Source of the DNA: G965230065 sp965230065
GTDB lineage: Bacteria; Bacteroidota; Bacteroidia; Cytophagales; Cyclobacteriaceae
Direction: 5' to 3'
Assembly (NCBI GenBank): GCA_965230065.1
Contig: OZ245942.1
Location: forward strand, 3,472,001 to 3,536,000
DNA length: 64,000 nucleotides
Shown: positions 54,109-63,360 of the stretch, in pieces
Numbering within the stretch: position 1 is the first letter of the stretch
Layout: each line of letters opens with the position of its first letter
Program-made: the position numbers and the translations under genes
Notes under the pieces: model-generated
The model's input: the letters and a program-made list of their open reading frames with translations, nothing else
The model's database searches: none
Told to the model about the DNA's origin: nothing

Positions 54109-55728
54109 TTATTTTTTTTGGGCTGCTTCTTCAGCCAGCTTTATTGCTTCATAAGCGTTTACAATACCTCCTGTAGACGAGAGATCAGAAAAATCTGTGA
54201 GTTTCATACTGCCCGGTTCATATACTTTTAATTTATCAAAAGTAATGACTGACTTCAGGATAATATCTTTAATTTCAATAACACTTAGGTCTGAGTAATA
54301 AGACATCAGCAGTGCAGCCAAACCACTCACCACAGGGGCCGCCATACTGGTGCCATCCAGGCTTTCGTAGCTTTGGTTGGGAGTGGTAGAGTATATCTCA
54401 ACACCCGGGGCGAATACATCTACCGTTTTTTTGCCATAATTAGAGAACTTTGCTGTCAGCTCGGCAGTTTCCTTCCAGGAAGAGGCCCCTACTTCCAGCC
54501 AGTTTTTAGCTTTTTTCTTTGAATTTAAATATTGCCTGCTGGGGTAATTGTCTTCTTCATCTATGTTTTCGCTATCATTGCCGGCGGCATGTACGATGAG
54601 TACGTCTTTTTCTTCGGCGTACTTTACAGCAGCATCTACTACTTCTTTATAGGGGGAGTAAGCTTTACCAAAGCTCATGTTGATAACTTTAGCACCATTA
54701 TCCACTGCATAATAAATGGCATTTGCAATGTCTTTATCTCGCTCATCGCCATCAGGAACAGCACGCAATACCATAATTTTAACATTATCAGCAATGCCCT
54801 TAATACCTAGTTCGTTGTAGCGGTTAGCACCAATAATACCGGCCACATGGGTGCCATGACGAGAAAATGGGCCGATTACATCATTATTTCCATAATGTTT
54901 TTCCCACATGTCTTCATACTCATCACCGATGATGGTTCTTGGGTTAAATTCGGTATTGTAGCCATACTCAAGGCTTGTCCTGAAATATTCCTCACCCTCT
55001 TCAAAGTAGTCTTCATTCAGGTCGTTTTCGTAAGCATAAGTCAAAATACGGGCAGCCTGGGTAATTTTGGTATCGGGGGAGTCAAGGCTTTCCAGGCTGT
55101 CTAAAGGTACTTCTTCTACCTCAAAGTACGCCTCCATCAACCGGTTTGCCTTTACATACATAGAATGCAAGGTGGTGAACCAATTGTACTGCTCTTGAAT
55201 TTCAGCCAGTTCTGTTTCGTACTTTTCCTTGATGGTAAGGTAAAATTCGTATTGTTTTTTGTCTTGCTTTGAAAGCGTATTTTTGTCTTTATCTTTATAT
55301 TTTTCGCTTAACCGTATATACAAACGGGTAAGCTCATAAGTATCATGGTTAACGTTTTCGCCTGACTTGCCTCCAATAAAATTCCAACCATGAAGATCGT
55401 CTACATATCCGTTCTTGTCATCATCAATACCATTGCCGGCAATCTCATCTTCATTGAACCAAATTTTTCCGTTAAGGTCTTCATGTTCAACATCAATGCC
55501 CGAATCTATCACTGCTACAGTAATGGCAGTAGATGGTTTGTCTTTCAGGAAAGCTGCGTATGCTTTTTCAGTGCTGATTCCTAAAATATGGTCATCTATG
55601 GGATCCAGATTAAACCAATTAGTGAGAGAAGTATCGGTAGAGTCTTTGACAGGGCCGGTAGGAGCAATTGCCAGTAAACTTCCTGAAACTAACAAGGCGC
55701 TTACCAGCATACAAAATTTCCGAAGCAT
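54109..55728 (-). CDS. S8-family (subtilisin-like) serine peptidase with a large insert
   Basis: A 539-residue secreted subtilase with signal peptide (LRKFCMLVSALLVSGSLLA). Catalytic residues are Asp75 (VIDSGIDVEHEDL), His291 (HGTHVAGI) and Ser461 (GTSMAAPVVSG), with the oxyanion Asn in VHAAGNDS. About 215 residues separate Asp and His, compared with about 30 in ordinary subtilisins; the insert (roughly 110-285) is charged and largely helical, rich in Lys, Glu and Tyr. An Asp-rich loop GIDDDKNGYVDD just after Asp75 could bind calcium. The C-terminus is short, with no sorting signal seen. Confidence 0.9.
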   Translation of the reverse strand: MLRKFCMLVSALLVSGSLLAIAPTGPVKDSTDTSLTNWFNLDPIDDHILGISTEKAYAAFLKDKPSTAITVAVIDSGIDVEHEDLNGKIWFNEDEIAGNGIDDDKNGYVDDLHGWNFIGGKSGENVNHDTYELTRLYIRLSEKYKDKDKNTLSKQDKKQYEFYLTIKEKYETELAEIQEQYNWFTTLHSMYVKANRLMEAYFEVEEVPLDSLESLDSPDTKITQAARILTYAYENDLNEDYFEEGEEYFRTSLEYGYNTEFNPRTIIGDEYEDMWEKHYGNNDVIGPFSRHGTHVAGIIGANRYNELGIKGIADNVKIMVLRAVPDGDERDKDIANAIYYAVDNGAKVINMSFGKAYSPYKEVVDAAVKYAEEKDVLIVHAAGNDSENIDEEDNYPSRQYLNSKKKAKNWLEVGASSWKETAELTAKFSNYGKKTVDVFAPGVEIYSTTPNQSYESLDGTSMAAPVVSGLAALLMSYYSDLSVIEIKDIILKSVITFDKLKVYEPGSMKLTDFSDLSSTGGIVNAYEAIKLAEEAAQKK

Positions 55729-55941
55729 ATTTGATATTTTTTAAATGATAGTCTGCGAAGATAAGTAAAAAAAATGTCTATTATTAAATTTATTCTCGTG
55801 ATTGATGCATTTTTTTATCAAAAATTTATCGTATAGCGGTAATACATATAAAAAGGTATTTAAGAAAATTACTTTGTTTTTCCTGTAAAAATTTTCTAAT
55901 AAATCAATTTTTTATGCGATATTCCCTACGATAATAAGGTT

Positions 55942-55949
55942 TATTTTTG
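55942..55949 (+). promoter_or_regulatory. Exact TAnnTTTG -7 box
   Basis: TATTTTTG lies 73 bases before the Gfo/Idh start codon in an AT-rich leader. No TTG is found at the ideal distance. Confidence 0.35.
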
Positions 55950-56022
55950 AAATTTTTCAATAAATAAAACCATTGCGCCACCTCAATTCATTGTACTGAT
56001 AATATCATAACCAACCTTTATT

Positions 56023-57159
56023 ATGCATAAGATAGCTCCTAATGAAAAAAAAAATCTTGAGATAAACCGCCGTGCGTTTACCAAAAGCATTACGACAGCA
56101 AGTGCCGGTTTACTTACACTTCCTTTCCCAGCAGTGTTGCAACAAAGACCACCAAAAAAACTGGGTGTAGCCTTGGTAGGCCTTGGCAGTTACAGTACCC
56201 GCCAACTGGCACCTGCACTGCAAGAAACCCAGTACTGTCAGCTAACAGGAATTGTGACCGGTACTCCTGAAAAAGAAAAGATATGGGCAGATAAATACAA
56301 TATTCCGCAAAAGAATATTTATAACTATGAAAACTTCGATACCATTTCCGATAATCCGGATATAGATATTGTGTACGTAGTGTTGCCAAACGCAATGCAT
56401 GCCGAGTACAGTATACGTGCTGCCCAGGCCGGGAAGCATGTAATATGTGAAAAGCCAATGGCTGTGAGCGTGGAAGAGTGCCAGCAGATGATAGATGCCT
56501 GTACAAAAGCCAATGTAATGTTATCTATCGGTTATCGCCTGCATTTTGATCCCTACAATTTAGAGATTATGCGCCTGGGGCAGGAAGAAGTTTTCGGTAG
56601 GTTGATGTACCTGAATGTATCGGCCGGGTATCAAATCAAAAGTAACTGGGACCAGTGGCGGTTGAAAAAATCACTTGCAGGTACCGGGGCTTTGGGTAAT
56701 ATGGGTGTATACGCCATACAAGGAGCTATTTATGCAGTAGGAAAGAACCCCCTCAGCGTTTCAGCCCAGGAGTTCAAAACCATGCCGGATAAATTTGCGG
56801 AAGTAGATGAAACAGTAACTTTTCAGTTTGAGTTTCCGGGAGGTACGGTAGCCAATCTGCAAACCAGCCACAATGCACGCATGAACAGGCTGTATGCTGC
56901 CGCCTATGAAGGATGGTTTGAGTTGCAGCCTTTTTCCTCTTATGGTGGGTTGCAGGGCAGAACCCATGAAGGCCCAATAGAATTCAAGCCAGTGAACCAA
57001 CAAGCATTGCAGATGGATGATTTTGCCTATTGTATCCAAAATGACAAGCCTACGAAAGTACCTGGCGAAATGGGCATGCGCGATGTGCAAATCATAGAAG
57101 CTATTCTTGAGTCTGTGGATACAGGTAGAAAGGTAGAGTTGAACAATTTGGCATTTTGA
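56023..57159 (+). CDS. Tat-exported Gfo/Idh/MocA-family oxidoreductase (second)
   Basis: A 378-residue oxidoreductase with a Tat-type leader (NRRAFTKSITTASAGLLTLP). The nucleotide-binding start is LGVALVGLGSYSTRQLAP, the EKP motif is HVICEKPMAVSVEEC, and the substrate domain follows with DEFKTMP-like and TVTFQFEFPGGTVANLQTSH pieces. It is related to glucose-fructose oxidoreductase-type enzymes and differs clearly from the Gfo/Idh protein at 38028. No isomerase partner is nearby. Confidence 0.88.
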   Translation: MHKIAPNEKKNLEINRRAFTKSITTASAGLLTLPFPAVLQQRPPKKLGVALVGLGSYSTRQLAPALQETQYCQLTGIVTGTPEKEKIWADKYNIPQKNIYNYENFDTISDNPDIDIVYVVLPNAMHAEYSIRAAQAGKHVICEKPMAVSVEECQQMIDACTKANVMLSIGYRLHFDPYNLEIMRLGQEEVFGRLMYLNVSAGYQIKSNWDQWRLKKSLAGTGALGNMGVYAIQGAIYAVGKNPLSVSAQEFKTMPDKFAEVDETVTFQFEFPGGTVANLQTSHNARMNRLYAAAYEGWFELQPFSSYGGLQGRTHEGPIEFKPVNQQALQMDDFAYCIQNDKPTKVPGEMGMRDVQIIEAILESVDTGRKVELNNLAF

Positions 57160-57372
57160 TAATAATATCGATCCAGTGATTTCATACCTGGAATCTGCCA
57201 TTTTACCCACCGAAATTGCCCAATAATATTATCAATTTGGACTGAATATATATTAGTCAATAGTATTTGTTTAAGTTAAGTATTTTTTCTTATCTTATTT
57301 GTGCGAATAATATCCCTGCCCTGTTTTATAGGGAAAATGCACGTTTATCTTTTTTATTGATATGCCTGGGTT

Positions 57373-59346
57373 ATGAATTACTATTGCTTAATATTTATTA
57401 TTGTTTTTGCCTCATGCCAAACCATAATTAAGCGAAATCCTCCGCCTAAGGTGGTAAAGGGAGTGTTGGATTTAAGAAATTGGGATTTACAAAATGATGG
57501 TTCAGTTAAGTTAAATGGTGAGTGGGAATTCTATTGGAAAGCACTTTATGCATTCGAAGACTTTGTTGAAAATGTGCCCTCACCTTCGGGCTATATTGAT
57601 GTCCCTTCAGCCTGGAATGGTTTTAAAGTTAACAACCACAAAATTGTCGGAGAAGGCTATGCTACCTATCGCCTGAAAATTTTGTTGAATGATGCCAGCT
57701 TGCCTTTGGCATTAAAAATTAATACGATAGAAACTGCAGCGAGCATTTACGTGGATGGTCATTTATTAGAAAAAACAGGAAAGGTGGGAAAAGAAAAAGA
57801 AGATATGAAACCCGCCTATAAACCATCAGTGGCGACTATACCCATTACCGATGATGAGCTTGAGGTTATCCTGCATGTTTCCAACTATTTTCATAGAAAA
57901 GGAGGGGTTTGGGACAGTATGCTGTTGGGTAGCGAAAAAAATGTCATGCAATCGCGTTTCCAATCCCTTGGGATAGAGTTTTTCCTGGCCGGTAGCATTT
58001 TGGTAATGGCAATTTACCATTTGTTTTTGTTTTTTAAGCGGAAGAAAGAGCGTTATGCGCTTTATTTCGGGCTTTTTAGCTTGTTGGTCGTTATACGAAT
58101 TTTCTTTACGGGAGAGTATGCAGCGAATATCTTATGGGATTTTTCCTGGACAACAGTTATCAGGATGGAGTATCTTAGTTTTTATGCCGGGGTTCCCTTG
58201 TTCGCAGCCTTCTTTTACAACATGTTTCCATCTGTAATTTCCAAAAAGGTTGTTCATCTTAGCTATATTATCGGGGGAATATTTTGCCTGGCTGTTATCA
58301 TACTTTCGCCTCAGTTATTTACTTACACAGCCGTACCCTATGAAATCATTACCTTACTTTTTTCTCTCTATGGTATTTACTTACTGGGAGTTGCGATTAG
58401 AAGCCGGCTGGATGGAAGCTATTCTTTTTTAGTGGGCTTTACGGCATTGTTCGTTGCTATTGTCAACGATGTCTTGTATGCAAACGAACTTATCAATACG
58501 GGTTACTATTTACCTTTAGGGCTATTTGGGTTTATGCTCGCACAAACTTTTTCACTTTCACAGCGCATTTCTAGTACATTTAACAATTTTGAGAATATCA
58601 ATGTAACGCTTACAGGGAAGAACAAGAAGATAGAAGAGCAAAATAGTAATTTAAAACGCCTGAACGATGAACTGGATATTTTTGTATACAGAACATCTCA
58701 CGACCTGCGTGCACCCATAGCTTCAGTACTGGGGCTTATCAATTTAGCAAAGGTAGAAGATGACCGGGCAAAGCTGGATTACTATTTTGAACTGCAGGAA
58801 AAAACACTATGGAAGTTAGAAAACTTTGTGAATGATTTGCTCATTTATTCCAGGAATACACGCATTGAAGTAGCGCAGGAAAAGGTCGTTTTTACTCATC
58901 TGCTGGAAGATACCCTGCAATTACATAGCCACCTGGGAAAATACGAAAAAATTGAAAAAATAATAGAAGTAAAGCAACAAAATAGTTTCATAAGCGACCC
59001 AAAGCGGATTTCTGTAATATTAAATAACCTAATCTCAAATGCTATACGATATACCAATCCTTATCAGCATAACCCGTACTTGAGGGTTAGTATACTTACT
59101 GATGCCCAAAAGGCATTGATTGAAATCAGTGATAACGGAATGGGCATTGCCCAAAAGCACCTCCCCAAAATATTTGATATGTTTTACCGGGGAGATACCG
59201 AAAGCAAAGGGTCCGGCCTGGGGCTTTTTATTGTAAAAGATACGGTGAACAAACTCAAGGGCGATATCAGCATAACATCAGAAGTCAATCAGGGGACTAC
59301 ATTTAAGATTACCCTGCCCAATCTTAAAACCTCTCATATGACTTAA
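57373..59346 (+). CDS. 7TMR-DISM-type sensor histidine kinase
   Basis: A 657-residue kinase. The N-terminus (IVFASC) looks like a lipobox-type signal. An extracytoplasmic jelly-roll sensor domain follows (GVLDLRNWDLQNDGSVKLNGEWEFYW, then YIDVPSAWNGF), then seven TM helices (about 195-400), a HisKA domain with phospho-acceptor His443 (SHDLRAPIASVLGLINLA) and an ATPase domain (NNLISNAIRYTN, DNGMGIAQKHLPKIF, GSGLGLFIVKD). The sensor resembles 7TMR-DISM carbohydrate-binding domains, so it may detect glycans. No response regulator is adjacent. Confidence 0.9.
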   Translation: MNYYCLIFIIVFASCQTIIKRNPPPKVVKGVLDLRNWDLQNDGSVKLNGEWEFYWKALYAFEDFVENVPSPSGYIDVPSAWNGFKVNNHKIVGEGYATYRLKILLNDASLPLALKINTIETAASIYVDGHLLEKTGKVGKEKEDMKPAYKPSVATIPITDDELEVILHVSNYFHRKGGVWDSMLLGSEKNVMQSRFQSLGIEFFLAGSILVMAIYHLFLFFKRKKERYALYFGLFSLLVVIRIFFTGEYAANILWDFSWTTVIRMEYLSFYAGVPLFAAFFYNMFPSVISKKVVHLSYIIGGIFCLAVIILSPQLFTYTAVPYEIITLLFSLYGIYLLGVAIRSRLDGSYSFLVGFTALFVAIVNDVLYANELINTGYYLPLGLFGFMLAQTFSLSQRISSTFNNFENINVTLTGKNKKIEEQNSNLKRLNDELDIFVYRTSHDLRAPIASVLGLINLAKVEDDRAKLDYYFELQEKTLWKLENFVNDLLIYSRNTRIEVAQEKVVFTHLLEDTLQLHSHLGKYEKIEKIIEVKQQNSFISDPKRISVILNNLISNAIRYTNPYQHNPYLRVSILTDAQKALIEISDNGMGIAQKHLPKIFDMFYRGDTESKGSGLGLFIVKDTVNKLKGDISITSEVNQGTTFKITLPNLKTSHMT

Positions 59347-59350
59347 GCTA

Positions 59351-59408
59351 TGAGCCACAAGCCCCAAGTTTAGGGGTGACTTGCTTGCAGCTTGAGGCTA
59401 ATGGCTCA
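59351..59408 (+). terminator. Stem-loop after the histidine kinase
   Basis: TGAGCCA (59351-59357) pairs with TGGCTCA (59402-59408), enclosing CCCC/GGGG and CAAG/CTTG inner stems. It lies just after the kinase stop codon and before the convergent alaS. No strong T run follows directly. Confidence 0.4.
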
Positions 59409-59505
59409 AAAGAATAAGTATTCATCCAATCAAGTTGTTTTTTTGTATCGGGGCGATGCGGTATTTTTTTTTAAATAGTAGACTAAACCCTAAAACTCAA
59501 TCTGG

Positions 59506-62145
59506 CTATCCTTTCAGGTTTTCAAAAGCTAATGCTTTGGCCTTTTCCACTACCTTATCCAGTCCGCTTAAATCACTGCCTCCGGCTGTGGCAAAGAAAG
59601 GCTGTCCGCCACCGCCTCCTTTGATTTCTTTGGCCAGCTCCCTCACCAATGTGCCTGCATTGAGGTTATAATCTTTGACGAGGTTGTCAGAAAAGATAAC
59701 GGAAATCTGGGGTTTGCCATTTACATCGGCAGCCAGTACCAGGAATATATTTTCCTGTTCGTTGCGTATCTCGAACGCAAGCTTTTTGAGCGCATCTGCA
59801 TTGGGCATTTTGACCTTATCAATGATTACATTCACCCCATTCACAGATTCTACTTTGCCCAGTAAGTTTTCTTTCAGGCTGGCGGCCTCTTTAGTTTGCA
59901 GGGATTCTACAGCTTTGCTCAGCTGGCTCCGTTCGTTTACCAAATTTTCTATAGCCTTTTTCAGGTCTTTGGGCTGTTTCAGGACTTCTTTTAATTCCTC
60001 TATCAATGCCAGCTGCTCATCTACATAAGCTTCGGCTGCCTCGGCGGTGATGGCCTCGATACGGCGAACCCCTGCAGCTACTGAACTTTCAGCAATGATT
60101 TTGAAGTAACCAATGTTACCGGTAGCGGGTACGTGCGTGCCCCCACATAATTCCAGGGAATAGCCCCTGTCAAAAGCAATTACGCGGACAAAGTCACCGT
60201 ACTTTTCGCCAAACAAAGCAGTAGCTCCCATGTCTTTGGCTTTTTCAATGGGAATATTACGCATTTCTTCACGCTGGATATTTTCCCTTATTTTTTGGTT
60301 CACTATATCTTCAACCCGTTTTAGTTCTTCTTCACTCATTTTGGCAAAATGGGAGAAGTCAAACCGCAACACCTGATCACTTACCAAAGAACCCTTTTGC
60401 TGTACATGGTTGCCCAATACTTCCCGCAATGCGGCATGCATCAGGTGGGTGGCTGTATGGTTATTTTGGGTAAGCAACCGCTTTTTCTGGTTTACTACAC
60501 AATGAAAAGTGGTACTTACATCTTTCGGTAACTCTTTGGTAAAATGAATAATAAGGTCATTTTCTTTTTTTGTATCAAACACAGCAACTTTTTGTCCGCC
60601 AGCTTCCAGATAGCCTGTGTCTCCTACCTGCCCGCCTCCTTCAGGGTAAAAAGGGGTTTTGTCCAGAACGAGCTGGTAATATGTTTTCTTTTTCTCTTCT
60701 ACCTTGCGGTATTTGGTAATTTGCGCTTCGGCCTCCAAAGCATCGTATCCTACAAACTCAGTGGCTTCGGCACCTTCTTTTAACACCGTCCAATCGTCGG
60801 CAGTGAGGGTAGAGGCTCCTTTTGAACGTTCTTTCTGCTTGGCCATTTCCCGATTGAAACCAGCTTCATCTACAGAGAATCCACTTTCACGAGCAATCAG
60901 GGAGGTGAGGTCAAATGGAAAGCCAAAAGTATCATACAATTCAAAAGCTATCTCACCCGGAATTACTTTGGATGTTCCTTTAATTTCTTTTTTGATGTCT
61001 TCCAGTTTCTTCAGTCCAACTTCCAGTGTCCGCAAAAAAGCGGCCTCTTCTTCCTGTATCACCTTGGCAATAAACTCCTGTTGTGCCGCAATTTCAGGGT
61101 ATACTTCACCAAACTGTTCGGTGAGCGAAGGCAGTAATTCGTAAAGGAAAGGTTCTTTAAAGTTGAGGAAGGTGTAACCGTACCGCACCGCCCGTCTCAA
61201 AATACGGCGGATTACATATCCGGCTTTAACATTAGATGGCAACTGCCCGTCGGCAATGGCAAAAGCAATGGCGCGGATGTGGTCTACAATTACCCGCATG
61301 GCAATATCCGTATCTTTTGCAGTTCCATACTGCACGCCTGATTTTTTGCTGACAAAAGCAATCAAAGGCTGAAAAAGATCTGTATCGTAATTGGATGTTT
61401 TACCCTGAATGGCCATGGCCAGTCGCTCGAGTCCCATCCCGGTGTCTACATGCTTGGCCGGGAGGGGTTCCAGTTTGCCCGATCCCAGGCGGTTATATTG
61501 CATAAACACAAGGTTCCATATTTCAACCACCAGCGGATGGTCCTGGTTTACTAACTCTTTTCCGGGTTTTTTATCCACTTCTTCCTGAGGGCGCAGGTCT
61601 ATGTGAATTTCAGAACAGGGGCCGCAGGGGCCGGTATCGCCCATTTCCCAGAAATTATCTTTTTTTGACCCCAGTATGATGCGGTCTTCATCAATGATTG
61701 CCTTCCACAGGTCGTAAGCTTCCTGGTCAAGTGCAAGGTTATCCTCTTTATCACCACCAAATACAGAGGCATACATACGGTCTTTGGGTAATTGGTACAC
61801 TTCGGTGAGCAATTCCCAGGCCCAGGCGATGGCTTCTTTTTTAAAATAATCACCAAACGACCAGTTGCCCAACATCTCAAACATGGTATGATGGTAGGTA
61901 TCCATGCCCACTTCTTCCAAATCATTGTGCTTTCCTGAAACTCTCAGGCACTTTTGGCTGTTAGCAATACGGTTGTGTGGTGAAGTTTTATTGCCCAGGA
62001 AGTAATCTTTAAACTGGTTCATCCCGGCATTGGTAAACATCAATGTAGGATCATTCTTAACTACTAATGGAGCAGATTTAACAAAATAATGCTGTTTTTT
62101 CTTGAAAAAATCTATAAAATTTGATCTTATTTTTGTAGATTTCAT
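59506..62145 (-). CDS. alaS: Alanine-tRNA ligase
   Basis: An 879-residue class II synthetase of normal length. The N-terminus has RSNFIDFFKKKQHYFVKSAPL and NDPTLMFTNAGMNQFKDYFLG, motif 2 is in the Glu/Arg-rich core with HHTMFEMLGNWSFGDYFKKEAI, and the editing domain has HTATHLMHAALREVLGNHVQQ and the zinc-ligand CGGTHV at Cys667. The C-Ala domain ends in GGGGGQPFFATAGG. It charges tRNA-Ala and edits mischarged Ser/Gly. Confidence 0.97.
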   Translation of the reverse strand: MKSTKIRSNFIDFFKKKQHYFVKSAPLVVKNDPTLMFTNAGMNQFKDYFLGNKTSPHNRIANSQKCLRVSGKHNDLEEVGMDTYHHTMFEMLGNWSFGDYFKKEAIAWAWELLTEVYQLPKDRMYASVFGGDKEDNLALDQEAYDLWKAIIDEDRIILGSKKDNFWEMGDTGPCGPCSEIHIDLRPQEEVDKKPGKELVNQDHPLVVEIWNLVFMQYNRLGSGKLEPLPAKHVDTGMGLERLAMAIQGKTSNYDTDLFQPLIAFVSKKSGVQYGTAKDTDIAMRVIVDHIRAIAFAIADGQLPSNVKAGYVIRRILRRAVRYGYTFLNFKEPFLYELLPSLTEQFGEVYPEIAAQQEFIAKVIQEEEAAFLRTLEVGLKKLEDIKKEIKGTSKVIPGEIAFELYDTFGFPFDLTSLIARESGFSVDEAGFNREMAKQKERSKGASTLTADDWTVLKEGAEATEFVGYDALEAEAQITKYRKVEEKKKTYYQLVLDKTPFYPEGGGQVGDTGYLEAGGQKVAVFDTKKENDLIIHFTKELPKDVSTTFHCVVNQKKRLLTQNNHTATHLMHAALREVLGNHVQQKGSLVSDQVLRFDFSHFAKMSEEELKRVEDIVNQKIRENIQREEMRNIPIEKAKDMGATALFGEKYGDFVRVIAFDRGYSLELCGGTHVPATGNIGYFKIIAESSVAAGVRRIEAITAEAAEAYVDEQLALIEELKEVLKQPKDLKKAIENLVNERSQLSKAVESLQTKEAASLKENLLGKVESVNGVNVIIDKVKMPNADALKKLAFEIRNEQENIFLVLAADVNGKPQISVIFSDNLVKDYNLNAGTLVRELAKEIKGGGGGQPFFATAGGSDLSGLDKVVEKAKALAFENLKG

Positions 62146-62311
62146 TAGGAATGTAATTTTTACTAAGGAATAGAATCATGTCAACTCATCAAATAGGTGC
62201 AATTATTGTTAATTTTGTAATGGTAAAACATGCGTTATCCCTGTTTTTTAACCAAACACCTATTTTTTCGTAATTCATACAAAATTAAGATTATATAACT
62301 AAGCTTTAGCA

Positions 62312-63286
62312 ATGTCAAGAATAAAATATTATTACGATACAGAAACCTGCAAGTACGAACGTGTGAAGGTAAGCCGTTGGGATGTGTTTCTCAACCTGTT
62401 GGGATTTGTGTCTTTGGTACTGGTCGCAGCCATTTGTATGGTAATCGTATACGACTCATATTTTGAGTCTCCGAAGCTGGCAATGCTGAAGAAAGAGAAC
62501 GAAGAGCTCAAGTTTTATTATGAAATCATCCAAAAAGACATGGAGCGGGTAAATAATATGATGGGCAATTTACAGCAGCGCGATGACCATGTGTACCGTA
62601 CCATTTTTGAAGCAGAGCCTATCCCAAATACAGTTCGAAATGCAGGCATAGGGGGCGTAGATCGATATCAGGACTTATTGGAAGACGATATAGAAGAAGA
62701 AAAGTTGGTTGTAGGTGCATTTGAGAAGATTGACAAGCTAAAGCGGCAGATGTATATTCAAACCAAGTCGTATGATGAAATTTTGAAGCTTGCTAAAAAT
62801 AAAGAACAGATGTGGGCATCACTCCCGGCCATCCAGCCCATTTCTAACAAGGAGTTGAGAAGATTGGCCTCTGGTTTTGGTATGCGTATCCACCCTATTT
62901 ATAAAGTACGGATGATGCATACAGGTATTGACTTCTCAGCACCACAGGGCACACCCATTTATGCCACCGGAGCGGGAAAAATATCCAGGTTAAAAACAAC
63001 TTTTTCAGGATATGGCAAACAAATAGAAATTGACCATGGCTTTGGGCACAAAACCAAATATGCCCATATGTCGGAGTTTAATGTGAAGCAGGGACAAACG
63101 GTAAAAAGGGGAGAGATTATTGGTTATGTGGGTAGCACCGGAACCTCAACAGCACCGCACCTGCACTACGAAGTAATCAAAAACGGCAAAAAAGTGAATC
63201 CCATTCACTACTTCTACCAGGATATTACGCCTGATGAATACGAAGTATTGGTTCAACTGGCATCCATTGAGAACCAGTCGTTGTAA
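62312..63286 (+). CDS. M23-family (LytM-type) murein endopeptidase
   Basis: A 324-residue membrane-anchored peptidoglycan peptidase. A short cytoplasmic start, one TM helix (about 26-48, LVAAICMVIVYDSYF) and a coiled-coil region precede the M23 domain. Zinc ligands are His203 and Asp207 (MHTGIDFSAP) and the pair in HLHYE at His283 and His285; all are present, so the enzyme is probably active. Related proteins cut D-Ala-mDAP crosslinks during growth, division or flagellum-free motility. The gene is divergent from alaS. Confidence 0.93.
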   Translation: MSRIKYYYDTETCKYERVKVSRWDVFLNLLGFVSLVLVAAICMVIVYDSYFESPKLAMLKKENEELKFYYEIIQKDMERVNNMMGNLQQRDDHVYRTIFEAEPIPNTVRNAGIGGVDRYQDLLEDDIEEEKLVVGAFEKIDKLKRQMYIQTKSYDEILKLAKNKEQMWASLPAIQPISNKELRRLASGFGMRIHPIYKVRMMHTGIDFSAPQGTPIYATGAGKISRLKTTFSGYGKQIEIDHGFGHKTKYAHMSEFNVKQGQTVKRGEIIGYVGSTGTSTAPHLHYEVIKNGKKVNPIHYFYQDITPDEYEVLVQLASIENQSL

Positions 63287-63307
63287 CAAAAAAAATGATC
63301 TGATTAA

Positions 63308-63340
63308 AAAAAAGCAGCTTCCGGTAAGGAGCTGCTTTTT
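63308..63340. terminator. Strong bidirectional terminator
   Basis: AAAAAGCAGCT pairs with AGCTGCTTTTT around a 10-base loop (TCCGGTAAGG). It has a poly-T end on each strand and lies between two convergent genes, so it should terminate both. Confidence 0.85.
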
Positions 63341-63360
63341 CAGTTTCTACAGCATTTTTA

